A DNA stretch of 64,000 nucleotides from Tubulanus polymorphus. Taxonomy: Eukaryota > Nemertea > Palaeonemertea > Tubulaniformes > Tubulanidae. The notes beneath the pieces were generated by a model that did no database searches, was not told where the DNA came from, and was given only the letters and a program-made list of their open reading frames with translations. The stretch spans positions 16,915,263-16,979,262 of the forward strand of contig NC_134028.1 in assembly GCF_964204645.1 (NCBI RefSeq), given 5' to 3'. Made by a program: the position numbers and the translations under genes. How positions within the stretch are numbered: position 1 is the first letter of the stretch; each line of letters begins with the position of its first letter. Positions 1 through 12,200 of this stretch are shown one piece after another.

Positions 1-190
1 AATAACTAAACAGATTTACCGTCGGTTGCGCAAAGTTGACTCATATCTACCATAAGACTCTCTCTATGTGATTCAACTGCGGATTGATTGGAATCTTTCA
101 CACGACTCGTATTGATCTCGGTGGTCCATCTTCCTATGAAAATTGAAAATATCGACATGCATTAGCAATTGAGTAGTTGTTGAAATTGAG
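1..190. repeat. Dispersed repeat, copy 1 (second copy at 1665-1850)
   Basis: About 185 bases at the left edge recur at 1665-1850 in the same orientation with only scattered changes; both contain GATTTACCGTCGGTTGCG and end near TTGAGTAGT. A shorter, weaker match lies at 16350-16410, next to the start of the giant coding exon. No open frame of note. It is an interspersed repeat of unknown class. Confidence 0.7.
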
Positions 191-480
191 ACCAAAATTG
201 ACATTTTTGGGTACGAAAAAAGGTAACAGGACAGCCATCTTGCATCCGATTGACCCAAAATTTCCCTCATGCTGATGCACCCTTCTGGTAATCTGATAGA
301 TCAAGGTAATTGATCAGTGTCTTCAAAATTCCCTTGAAAACTTCAAAAATGACTAGGAAAGTGCTGATTTCAGAGTAGAAAAATGGCCACCAGTCAACCA
401 TGTTGATTCTGACCAAGCTCAGTTTTTGGGAAGAAGATGTATCTAGGGTAGATACATGTATATAAATATATTAAATCAAT
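190..480. repeat. Fragment of pearl-like composite repeat
   Basis: The segment (GGGTAC..AAAAAGGT, GGCCATCTTG-type blocks, ATCAAGGTAATTGATCA, GATGTATCTAGGGTAGATACATGTAT) matches 23880-24240, 25240-25620, 53150-53230 and 60290-60500. It belongs to the same interspersed family as the fuller element at 23.9-25.7 kb. Not coding. Confidence 0.6.
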
Positions 481-485
481 TACAT

Positions 486-800
486 TAATATATTTCTACA
501 AATGATATAGGGCCTATTACATTTTATAGATTGTACCTATCTATTGGGTCCATCAAACAGCTGGTTTCCTGTGTAATAACTAATACATTCCACATGATAG
601 ATTGTACCGACCTATTGGGCCCTTTGTCTTATCGTACATAATAATCCATATGACAGATTTACCAGACCAATCTAACTGTGGGTTTCCTGTGTTATAACAA
701 TACATTCTATCATGGATTTCCCTCAATTCGGGGATTCCTATGTAATGAATAATATACATTCAGTATGATAGACTTTATCAAACATAATGGGTCCTTCAAG
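486..800. repeat. Degenerate dispersed minisatellite (about 60-75 bp unit)
   Basis: Repeated blocks of the type ATAGATTGTACC, TATTGGGTCCATCAAACTG, GTTTCCTGTGTAATAACTAA and TACATTCCATATGA follow one another. The same blocks return at 2090-2220, 4250-4890, 16790-16930, 17530-17600 with 17870-17945, 21860-22090, 22590-22740 and 23320-23860. ORFs across these blocks are side effects of the repeat. Confidence 0.65.
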
Positions 801-2990
801 GTGATTAGTTAGTACTTGGTGAAATACTGAACAATCTGGAAATGTCAAGAATCACCATTACCATAGGGCTTTTCATGCACTGGCACAACATGCAATTGTT
901 TGTGGTAACAACGTCATATGTCTAGGTACTAATATACTGTAGTACCATATTCTTCGGCTAATTTGCGCCACCGGTGAACATAAACAATACCTAGAAACTC
1001 ACCACAATCTTAGGGCAATTCATGTTAGAGCAAGTCATGAGGCCAAAATATTTACTGCGAATGAGAGAAATTGAGATAAATGATCGAAGCATTCTCAATA
1101 TTTCCCATGAAAACTAGAAAAACAATGTCTAAAAGTGCTGATTTCAAATTGTATCAGAATAACTGGATTCTGTCAAGCTTGGGACAAGTGACACAAAGCG
1201 GATGCGATAACCCACTTTTAAGTCCATTCTTTTATGTGACATAGATATTTTTGGATATTTCGCTTAATGTTTTGAACACATACGTCTAATTGGTTTTAAT
1301 ACGACCAGTGAAACTGTGCAGTTTTAATAAACCATCGTTTTTATATCCATTTTACACTGTATTGAAGGATTGCCAAAAAGTTTTCATTTTCGCATGTTGA
1401 AATGAGAAAAAATAAGCCATTTTTGAAATTCTAACAATATGCATCCTTAGTTTCCATGCCTACGAACTATTGATTTTTGATGATTTGATTATAATTTCAA
1501 ATGGTAGGCACGGAAACATATTGTTAAAATTGATTTACAGTCAACCCCCAATATACCAGTTTCACTGGCAGTATAGAGATCAAATTCAGGTACAAAAGAT
1601 TTAGAGAAATATCCCAAATAATCGACTTTCCGTCTAAAGTCCCTAGTGGGCTAAAAAGGTATGAAATAACTTAACTGATTTACCGTCGGTTGCGGAAAGT
1701 TGACTCATATCTACCATAAGACTCTCTCTATGTGATTCAACTGCGGATTGATTGGAATCTTTCACACCAATTGTATCGAACTCGGTGGCCCATCTTCCTG
1801 TGAAAATTAGAAATATGAACATGCATAAGCAATTGAGTAGTGGTTGAAATCATATGGTCAGAGGCTTTGCCATATGTCATGTATTGAATAAACGTCCATG
1901 GGTTTTCATAGTTAATATCTCCTAATACGAATCAGTTAAAATCGGATATCATGCTTGTCTAAGCTTACCGTACGCGAATTTTTGTTAGACAGGTTGAGGC
2001 CATTTAAAAAAATGAAACAGTCTTTCTCATCACCATGCGCGTCAAAAAAAAAATCAGCGACGGAAATCGGATGACAGTCCATCAATGAGTATTAACTTAC
2101 ATATTTCATATGAAAGACAGTACCGACCTTTTGGGTCCACCAAACTGTGTTTCCTGAGTAGTAACCAATCGGGTCCAATATGGTTACGTATAAAAGTCAT
2201 ATATTCCATGATGCCGACGTTCGGTATAAAATGGCAATCATCTGTCAGACATGGCAGTATCTCTGAACCCATGGTGCAGTCAAGAGCTCCAGCAGTTGAA
2301 AATGGTATTTCCCTATTATCAAGGTCAGTTTTAACCGATTCAAACTCTACTTTTTTTCGAGGATATGCGTGGACATGCAATATATTCATTCCTATAGTTT
2401 AAATTTCGAGCATAACTTAGCGATTTACTTCAAAATTCTCCATTCTGCATTCTTCAAAATTTCAAATCTTTGAATAACAAGGTTGCAGGAGTTATCCAGA
2501 AAAACAGTGCATCATACACAGCACAGTTACAGGATACCTAGTCATTAACCTATAAAAACAAAACAGTTGCTGCTCTCTAGTGCATAATTTTTGGGGGAAA
2601 GAAAACTTTTTTCCTATCAATTGCAATGAACTGAAAAATTCATAATCAGTAATATTATCTAAATTTCATCAAAATCGAACAAAAATTCGCTAAATTAATA
2701 CAACAGATTTTTTGGTAAAATCTTTATAACTGGAGCAATTTTGATTGAATACAAAAACACCTACAGAATCAGCATAATGTGATTGAGAAAGGTACTATGT
2801 TGAAAATGGTGTTAAAGAAATATGAAAAAAGTTTTCTCAACTTTGATACCGTCTGAAACTAGTGTCAGCCAGATGTGTTCCTGTACATATTATAAACAAA
2901 CGACGACAAGCTGAGTCGCTGGTGGGATGTGACCCACTGAAAATCTCACCACCGGATTTCAGATGCCTCTGAACGTCAGGTTTTAAGCCA
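800..2990. other. Non-coding, repeat-rich stretch downstream of the SET gene
   Basis: A diverged copy of the 155-bp pearl-like monomer (ACTCACCACAATC) is near 835-1040. The pearl-like terminal motif (AGTGGGCTAAAAAGG) is near 1643-1660, followed by the second copy of the left-edge repeat (1665-1850). The open frames at 2054-2402 on both strands overlap the dispersed minisatellite and match nothing I know. I see no gene here. Confidence 0.5.
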
Positions 2991-3034
2991 ATGAATCTTA
3001 CACAAATACTTGGATCATCCATCATCGTACACAT

Positions 3035-3249
3035 TTATTTTGAAATCTTTCTTTTTTTAATCATGTTACTGACGCGTGTTCTGATCTGTAAGAGAGTTCG
3101 TGTTTTCAGAACCTGCGTTGCTTTATCTAGAAGTTCGCGGTTCGGCATTTTATTGCAACGGATGCAACTATGAAAAATCTGTTGAAATGTGTCATCTTCT
3201 TCTGCCGACCATCGCCTTTTAGTACCGGTACCCTTAGATTTCGTTTTGC
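3035..3249 (-). CDS. Last exon: Myb/SANT-like domain and basic C-terminus
   Basis: The acceptor TTAACAG precedes the exon at 3249. In phase 1 (G from the previous exon gives Gly) it reads GKTKSKGTGTKRRWSAEEDD, then a helical segment ending RTLLQIRTRVSNMIKKRK and a stop at 3035-3037. KRRWSAEED with the later TRTLLQIRTRV is the usual layout of a Myb/SANT-like helix-turn-helix (Trp, then acidic, then third helix). The KKRK tail could be a nuclear localisation signal. An AATAAA overlaps the stop codon. The frame is open only on this strand and phase. Confidence 0.7.
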
Positions 3250-6200
3250 CTGTTAAAAGAAATAAAATTCATCCATTTTAATATTTTTTTTTGTATTTCA
3301 ACAAAAAATTATTTTGTATTTAAACATAAATGAACATATGTTTAATTTCTGAAATCAAACAAATACCTAATTGTGATGGAATTTTTTAAGTTGTTTTTTT
3401 TTCATGGAATTTAAAATATTAAGCTATATCAATACTAAGATATTAAGCTACTCATGCAGCTGTGCACTCGGGCTAGTGTGTCAGGGTTTTGATAACGCGG
3501 CAATGTCGATGTCATCAAGTTTGAATCCCTGCCAAGGAGGATGAGTATGTGGTTCTAGCTAAATTTCATGTAAAAGGGCATATGATAATTTCAATAATAC
3601 AACTATTCAATGGTCTTTGGTGGACATTCTAAGACAGTAACTAGGGGAATGTAGCTGGTGAATTATTCATTTAATCACGTCACACTCGACAACATTGATA
3701 GAACATGTCACAGGCATATTTTTTTGCAATTTATGGTGTTATGATTTAAATTACGATTGCTCATATTTCAATATTCAGTGCTGGCTGAGAAACAAACGAA
3801 GAAATAGTAATTGTGGGTTTAAACGGGATCAATTTATATATTGATTTATTATCATTATTACTATTATCATTATTATTAATCTACCTTTTTATTATTTATT
3901 CATGCGGTCTAACCAGGGATTGATTAACCGAAGTTAACTGAATATACAAATATGTATGTTACTTACCAGTATCCACACATGTTGGACTTTTCGAAATGCA
4001 TGGTTCATCTTCAAATGAAAATAAATGAAAGAGATTGTAAGTGGGCTAAAATGGCATTAATTTATTTATTGATTTATCATTTATCCATTTTCTATCAATT
4101 CATTCATACGGTTTAACCATGAAACGATTAACCGAAGTTAACTGAATATACATATATGTAACTAACATGGTATTAGGTTTTGGATAACTAAATTATCCAT
4201 CGGACCATTACACACACAAACCTATTAAGTCCCTTGAATATTGGCTTTTCTATGTTTTATATAGCCCATAGCATTTCATATGGTAGATAGAACAGAACAC
4301 TTGAGAAACAAAAGTTCCACCAAATGCATGATGTAATTCCATATGACATATTGCACAGTTCTATTGGGTCTTACATAAAACTTATATATTCCATATGATA
4401 GATTTTAACAGATCAATCAAAAATGCTGTTTCCCTGTGTAATAACTAGTACATCCCAGGCTGTGTGTGCTTCCTGTGTAATAATGAATATGCAATCAATA
4501 TGATATACTTCTGCAGACTTATTGGGTTCCTGAGTGCGTGGGTATCCTGTATGATATCTAATACATTCCATATAGATAATTTGGACTTCAAAATGAGGTT
4601 TTGCTGTGTAATAACCAACATATTATAAATGGCAGATTTAAATCGATGTATAAAACTTTTTATATTGAATGAGTAACAACTTTTATACTGCATACCAAAC
4701 TTTTGGGTCCATCAAACTGTAGGTTCCTTTGTAATAACTAATATATTCCACATGATGCATTGAACCAACTTTTTGGGTCCATCAAAGCGGGTGTTCCTAT
4801 GAGTAATAACTACATATCGAATACATTTAATTCATCATAGATTGTATAGAACTGTTGGGTATATCAAACTGGGGAGTTCCTAATACTGTCATGATCATAC
4901 AGCCACCAATTTATTATTACCTTGATAACCAGTGAACGATTTACTGAACGCAAGTGAATATTTATATATTTCTCAACTTACATCTCTATGCAGTATACAT
5001 AGTAAAACACCCCCGATATTCCACCACATATTTATGGTTTCTGCTGCTTTCGCAGAAACCCTCTTGTAATATTTCAGTTGATTATTATTATTATAAATGG
5101 TCCACTTTCCAGCCAAAAATTTTTCATAAACTGTAACTCCTCTCAGATTCTACTACCAACAGCTTATAAACGTAATTTTAAATTCTGTCAGAAATATAAC
5201 TCAGCGCCTGACCATTTCGAATTTGCGTATAGTAATCTATTATGAATTAATCCCGCATAATTACCGGGTCTAAACAGCGACAAGAATAACGCAAAGAATC
5301 GTCATCCATTGATAAAAGTGCACCCCGAAAAGCCTAAAATTTACTGCCTTGAGCTTCAAAGTCAACCGTAAATCCGGATCCGTCATTTCCCACGAACGAT
5401 AACTACAGCCGGTGCGTAATAAGTGTCTTATGAATGAAACATGGCGGATGGTTGAAATCATTTTCGGCTTAAATTTATCGCGAGTTTTAGGACCTTATAA
5501 TGAATTTCACGAAACCATGATCCTTAAAATGAGTCAATTGGTTAATTCTATTTGTAAATCAATTTACGTTGGCTACATTTCCGGAAGATTTCTGACTCGA
5601 TTCAACGTAATATGGACAGAAATGGTAGGAATTTCATACGGAATTTCAATTCCGCGTTCACTCAACGACTCAGATCGATGACAACGACAGCAGATTTTAC
5701 GTAATTTAAGGTGAGAATCCGTTAACCAGGGAATGTTTTACATGATCTCTTTATAATATTAGTAGATATGGTAGCAAATGAGTACTTGGTGAAGCAATGA
5801 TCATTGTTGGTTAGCTACTTTACCTAGCTTTTTCTTTACACCTAGAATAGGCCCTAAATCAAAATGTAGTGAATAGAGACAGTGGAAAGCCTAAGTTGTT
5901 AGTAAGGGGCTGGTTTACACTTATGTGTATGACTATTTATTTCGATTTCTTTCCAGCTATTAATCGTGGAATGAACTGGTCACTACGGTCTTCAATTCCG
6001 TTGCCGACTCTTGCAGCTGGTGGAAATAAATTTAAACCACAGTGTGCAAGTGTACGTTCCAAATCAAGCTTTTTCATCATTGTCGTAACTTAAGCGCAAT
6101 TGTCTCAGATGCTGTAAGTACTTGACGTTTTATGTAATTGATATTTTTTCAGTTGCCATGTTTACAATATTTGGATATGTAATCAGTTATACTTTCTTTC

Positions 6201-9200
6201 ACTCCTCAATGATATTATATAACCGAGTAATTATTAGATTTCATTGCTTAATTACAGGTGGAAAGAGGTCAGATGGCATGAAAATCGACTGTGGCTGACT
6301 TATGGGTGCGATTAGATCAGGCGTTGATGTTTCAAAAGGTGTTGCCAAAAAGCTTGTATCATCAGGGGGTAGACAAATATCCGAAAATAAATAAAAACTT
6401 CACCTCGTTGATCATCAGTTGATTTTGCTGTAATTTTTTTCGCCTGGATAAATCAACACGTCATTCAGTTCAAAATATGTGTTCAGCAGAATTTCTTTCA
6501 ATAAAATTACAATTTAATTGACTTATTTTTATGTATTCAAGATTGAAATTGAATGGATCTTAAAACCAGAGAAAGCATTCTTCAGAAAATCCTAGACTCA
6601 TAATCAAATTCTGTGAAGTCAAGGTCTTTTGCTTGAATCAAGCCGAGGGCTCAGATGGCTAAAATTCAATTCCTCAATGCCCTATAATGCAGAGTACGAT
6701 AAAGTTTACACACTGAAAAACGTTGGGCTGTGTAAGTGTAATTTGGACGTTCAAGTTGATACAACTGCCGGCACCGGGGAACCATATCTTCGGCATCCTC
6801 AAAGCCATTTTGATTAGAATTGGTACATCAGTACTTTTTACATGGTAGCCCTTTAGGATCCACATAATCCAGCATATTGTTGACCCAGGTTGGGCTTCTT
6901 GGAAATAGTCCTATGTTACGGACGGATTTGAGTAATTTCTATGAAATCATTTTTACGCTTCCCATTGCAACATACGAACCAGTTAGGCAGAAACCCGTTA
7001 TCGCTGCTATGCAGCTATATTTTTGTATATAGTTGTAACTTACCAGTATCTATACACGTTTGACTTTCTGAACCGTTTGTTTCATTTTCAACTGAAAAAT
7101 GATTGGAAGAAATTGTAGGTGGGCTGAAACGGGATCAATTTATATATTGATTTATAATAATTATTATCATTATCATTATTATCTATTTATCTTTTATCAT
7201 TCATTCATGCTGTTTAACCGGGGATTGATTAACCAAAGTAAACTGAATATACAAATATGTATCTAAATATGTATGTAACTTACCAATATCCACACGTGTT
7301 AAACTTTTTGAAATGCATGGTTCATCTTCAACTGAAAATAAATAAAATGAATCGTAGGGAGGCTAAAACCACATCAATTTATTTACTAATTTATCCATTT
7401 TCTATAAATTCATTCATACGGTTTAAGTTAACTGAACATACATATAAGTAACTCACCAGTATCCAAACAGATTTCCAGACTTGAACTGCATGGTTCATCT
7501 TCAATTGAAAATAAATGAAAGAAACTGTAGTATGAACCCTAAACGCTCAATTCAAGACGAAAATAGACAAGAGGCCCATGGGCCTTGAAGCATTGGTAGA
7601 TTATACTGCGGTATTAAGTGGTTATAATGTTTTACATCTGCCGGCAAATCTTCTATAACGATGTTGATTGGGAGGACCACAGACTTAAAGGTCTATTTGT
7701 CTAGTACGATTTTATCCCTGAAAATGAATCTATTTTCTGCCGATCAATTTAGCCGGTAGGACTCGAACCCACTTGTAACTCAGCATTGATAGTGGATTCA
7801 ATAGCATCACGCCTTATCTCACTGAGCTACCGAGGCCGCTCAATTCAATTCCAAAAAAACTACAGCAGCGGCAAATAACCATCGCTATATTGCAATTTAC
7901 GACAAACAACGCGTAAATTCAATCACTGTTGTTTAACGCATGGAAAAGATGATAAAAGGTATTTTTTCCCGGCGCGCATTACAAAGCGAATCTCTACCGA
8001 GTGCGTAAGAAAGTGCTACCGCCTTATTAGTGTGCAGCAGGCGGATAGGGCGCCCTAAAAAGAAAACTTATATTAGAATATAGCCGAATACCGTTAGATG
8101 TTTCGTGTCATCATGAAATGGTTTTAACTTTAGTAAAGGCGTTCCCGCACGATCACATACGGGTTTCAGTCTCGAGTAGGCTGCCGTTCCACTGCTCTAG
8201 AAATACGTATTCTGACGCTGAGAATTAAGCGTAAAGTTAACCATAGTTAACAAACTAAAATTGGTCAATAAACAAAATTTTCAGTTTTGCGAAGCGACTA
8301 ATCGCATCAATACCTGTGAAACAGTAGCAATGTATTTTCGGAGAGAGGTTGAACATATCCTTTCTGGATAACTTATATTTGGACACGAAGTCACGATTTC
8401 TTTCAGTTCTGTATTTCCAGTGAAGGGAGTGATCGCATTTGGCCGCGCAAACACATATGCGTTAGCTTTCAGGATCCCGACAGTATCTCTCTTAGCATTC
8501 AAAATATCTATAGCAGACTTCGCCTCTGGTGGCAATAAAATGAAACTTTCAACATTTTTCCTTGATTTACCAGCGCATACCACCATATCCATTCTAGTGA
8601 GCAAAAAAAACAATTATATGAAGTAAAGGTCATCATATTGGCTAAACATATAATCAACCTAAATAGCTCATACCTTTTGGCTAGTAAAATGTCCATTGGT
8701 TTTAAAGATGACTTCATTTCATCATTCATTATTTGATGCCATTTTGGACGATTCAGATATTCACACAGTTTTAAATCTTTCACTTCCGCTCTTCGCCTTT
8801 TATTAAATAATATCAGTCGAGACATAGTGACCTTTGCCAGATCCACCCAGGTTTTCTTATCCAGAGTGCTTAGTAAGAGTTTGGACTTCTCCCTCATTTT
8901 TTCAATCATGAAATCTCTTAGTAGCTTCAGATCATTTGTAACCGGAATCAACGGTACTTTTTTCATCTTTTCTTTGACGATTTTCTTGGTTCCGACAGAA
9001 TTCACACGGAAGTTCCACTCTGATTCAAAAAGAAGCTTAAATGCTTTGGCTTTTTCACATTGGTTATTTCCATCTTCTAATCTCAAATACATGCCAATTT
9101 TAATCAAAATTACATGGCTCAAAATATTTCCGATATAGCTACACAGCGAAAATGCTTGTTTTTCTTTCGAAAATGCCAATGACTTAGTGGTTTTAACAAC

Positions 9201-12200
9201 TAGGTCAAATTTTGCCGGATCAATCAGTTTATTTAACGTAATGTTGGCTTCATGTTTACATGCTTCTTGGACTAACCGAGCCAATGTGCGTGCACAAGCA
9301 CTTACCCGATGCATGTCGTTTAATTTCCTATCATCTCTATCACCGAGCGATTCGACTCGTAGACTGGAATATCTCCTAATAAGTTCGTCATTCATTACAA
9401 TCTCCTTTATGCCATCGTCTCTCATACGCTCCAGCATTTGCGCTAGAAATTGGTCACTTTCATTATTATTTCCAAAGACTGAACTTAAGAGTAGTGACCT
9501 GCCTCTTCTTACGGCATTCGCTGATCTAGCTTCTTCAGTGCCATTATCTATATCTCTTTGAATAGATAAGTGTCTTAAGGCTGCTTCACATCGCTTAACA
9601 TGCAACCACAGTGTTGATTTATGTATAAACTTTTTACAGTATTCGCAGGTATTCATGTGGTGGTCCTTGACCTTTATCACGAGACGATCGACGGGCGATA
9701 ACAAGGTAACCATTTCCTGTTTCGAGCACTTCACAATTGTGGTTAAAATTACCCTCATTTGCAAGCATATTTAGCTGAAAAATCCGTTCTTTCGACTGCT
9801 TCGGCATTAATAGGATGCTGTATACTCTTGGTTGATCTTTGTGAGCAGCGAGTAAGTGGCGCGATATCTTACTCTTTATTCCTTTTTTACAGAATACACA
9901 ATAGCTAACTTTATCATATACCTGTTTCTTCCCAGGTTTTACTTTGTTTTTTTCAGAGATTGATACTTTAGCAGGGGAAGTAGGCTTGACCTTAGCGCAA
10001 ATACTATGCGATAGGTGATCCATTGATGGTTCTAGTGGGAATTTAGATACATCAAGAAAAGGAATAACATCAGATTCAGCATCTGAAATCGAACTGTCTT
10101 CCATATCTTCACTGTCATTGGAAAAGTCATCTACGTTAAAATCTGAGTCATTCTCATCTGAAGGCGAGGAATCCAAGTCGTTGTTATTAAAATCAATCTC
10201 ATCAGTATCAATGGAGGGTTCTTCTGCAGGGAGTTGAATGGGTTCCACCACAAGACTTGCTTTGCAGGTGTCAACTGGGAAAGGAAGACATGATTCTTTC
10301 GTACAACTGTTTTCACAGGCGTCAACTAAGGAAACTGGACAGGATTCTACCAAATGACTGTCATCGCAGGGCTCAACTGCAGGAAGGTGACAGGATTCTA
10401 GCTTAAGCCGCTTTTTGGAGGGCTCAACTGTGGAAAGTTCACAGGATTCAACCAGACGACTGTGTTTGCAGGCCATAACTGCAGCAAGTTTACAAGAATC
10501 TACCATATGACCTTCTCCACAGGCGTCAACGGATCGAACTTGACAATATTCTACCATACGACTGTCTTTGCAGGCCGTATCTGCAGGCGATTGACATGAT
10601 TCTTCCATAGGACTGTCGTTGTAGTCTGCTACTGCGGGAAGGTGACAATAATCTACCATACGACTGTCTTTGCAGGCTGTAACTGCAGGCGATGGACACA
10701 ATTCTACCATACGACTGTTTTTGCAGTCTGCTACTGCTGGAAGCTGATAATAATCTACCATACGACTGTCGTTGGAGGTGCAGTCAGCTACTGCTGGAAG
10801 TTGACAAAATTCTACCATGCGACTGTCCTTGCAGGCCGTAACTGCAGGCGGTGGACATGATTCTTCCATACGACTGTTTTTGCAGTCCGCTACTGCTGGA
10901 AGCTGACAAAATTCTACCATAGGACTGTCTTTGCAGAGTGTAACTGCAGGCAATTGACACAATTCTACCATACAACTGTTTTTGCAGTCCGCTACTGCTG
11001 GAAGCTGACAATATTCTACCATAGGACTGTCTTTGCAGAGTGTAACTGCAGGCAATTGACATGATTCTTCCATACAACTGTCTTTGCAGTCTTCTACTGC
11101 TGGACGTTGACAAAATTCTTCCATGCAACAGTACTTGCAGGCCGTAACAGAAGAAAGTTGACAAGGATCTACCATACAACCTCCTTCGCAGGCGTCAACG
11201 GATGGAACTTGACAAGATTCTACCATACGACTGTCTTTGCAGGCTGTAACTGCAGCCGATGGACACAATTCTACCATACGACTGTTTTTGCCATCTGCTA
11301 CTGCTGGACATTGATAAGGTTCTACCATACGACTGTCTTTATAGGCCGTAACTGCAGGCGATTGACACAATTCTACCACACGACTGTTTTGCCATCTGCT
11401 CCTGCTGGACGTTGATAAGGTTCTACCATACGACTGTCTTTATAGGCCGTAACTGCAGGCGATTGACACAATTCTACCTTAGAACTGTTTTTGCCATCTG
11501 CTACTGCTGGACGTTGATAAGGTTCTACAATTCGACTGTCTTTGCAATCTGTAACTGCAGGCGGTGGACACGATTCTTCCATAGGACATTTTTTGCATGC
11601 AGTGACTGCATGAAGCAGATATGATTCTTCCATACGACTGTTTTTGCAGTCTGCTACTGCTGGAAGCTGACAATATTCTACCATAGGGCTATCTTTGCAG
11701 GGTGTAACTGCAGGCAATTGACACAATTCTACCATACAAGTGTTTTTGCAGGCTGTTACTGCTGGAAGCTGACAATATTCTACCATAGAACTGTCTGTGC
11801 AGGCTGTTACTGCAGGCGGTTGACATGATTCTCCCATACGACTGTCTTTGGAGTCTTCTACTGCTGGACGTTGACAAATTTCTCCCACGCGACTGTCCTT
11901 GCAGGCCGTAACAGAAGAAAGTTGACAAGGATCTACCATTCGACCTTCTTCGCAGGCGTCAACAGATGGAACTTGACAAGATTCTACCATACAACTGTTT
12001 TTGCAGGCCGTAACTGCAGGCGATGGACACAATTCTACCATACGACTGTTTTTGCATGCAGTAATTGCAGGAAGCTGATATGATTCTTCCATACGACTGT
12101 TTTTGCAGTCAGCTACTGCTGGAAGTTGACAATATTCTACCATACGACTGTCTTTGCAGGCTCTAACTGCAGGCCATGGACACAATTCTACCATACGACT

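Noticed and set aside
2054-2402. ORFs of 105 and 111 codons on opposite strands
   Set aside because: They overlap each other and the dispersed minisatellite; no domain, no splice context.
2837-3034. 65-codon minus ORF downstream of the SANT exon
   Set aside because: It begins beyond the stop of the last exon, in the presumed 3' UTR, and has no known domain.
8080-8200. Minus stretch PFHDDTKHLTVFGY as the missing recombinase box
   Set aside because: Only a loose H...Y resemblance; the phase and acceptor do not give a convincing exon.
8420-9561. Plus-strand ORFs opposite the recombinase region
   Set aside because: Shadows of the minus coding exon, which carries the motifs and splice sites.
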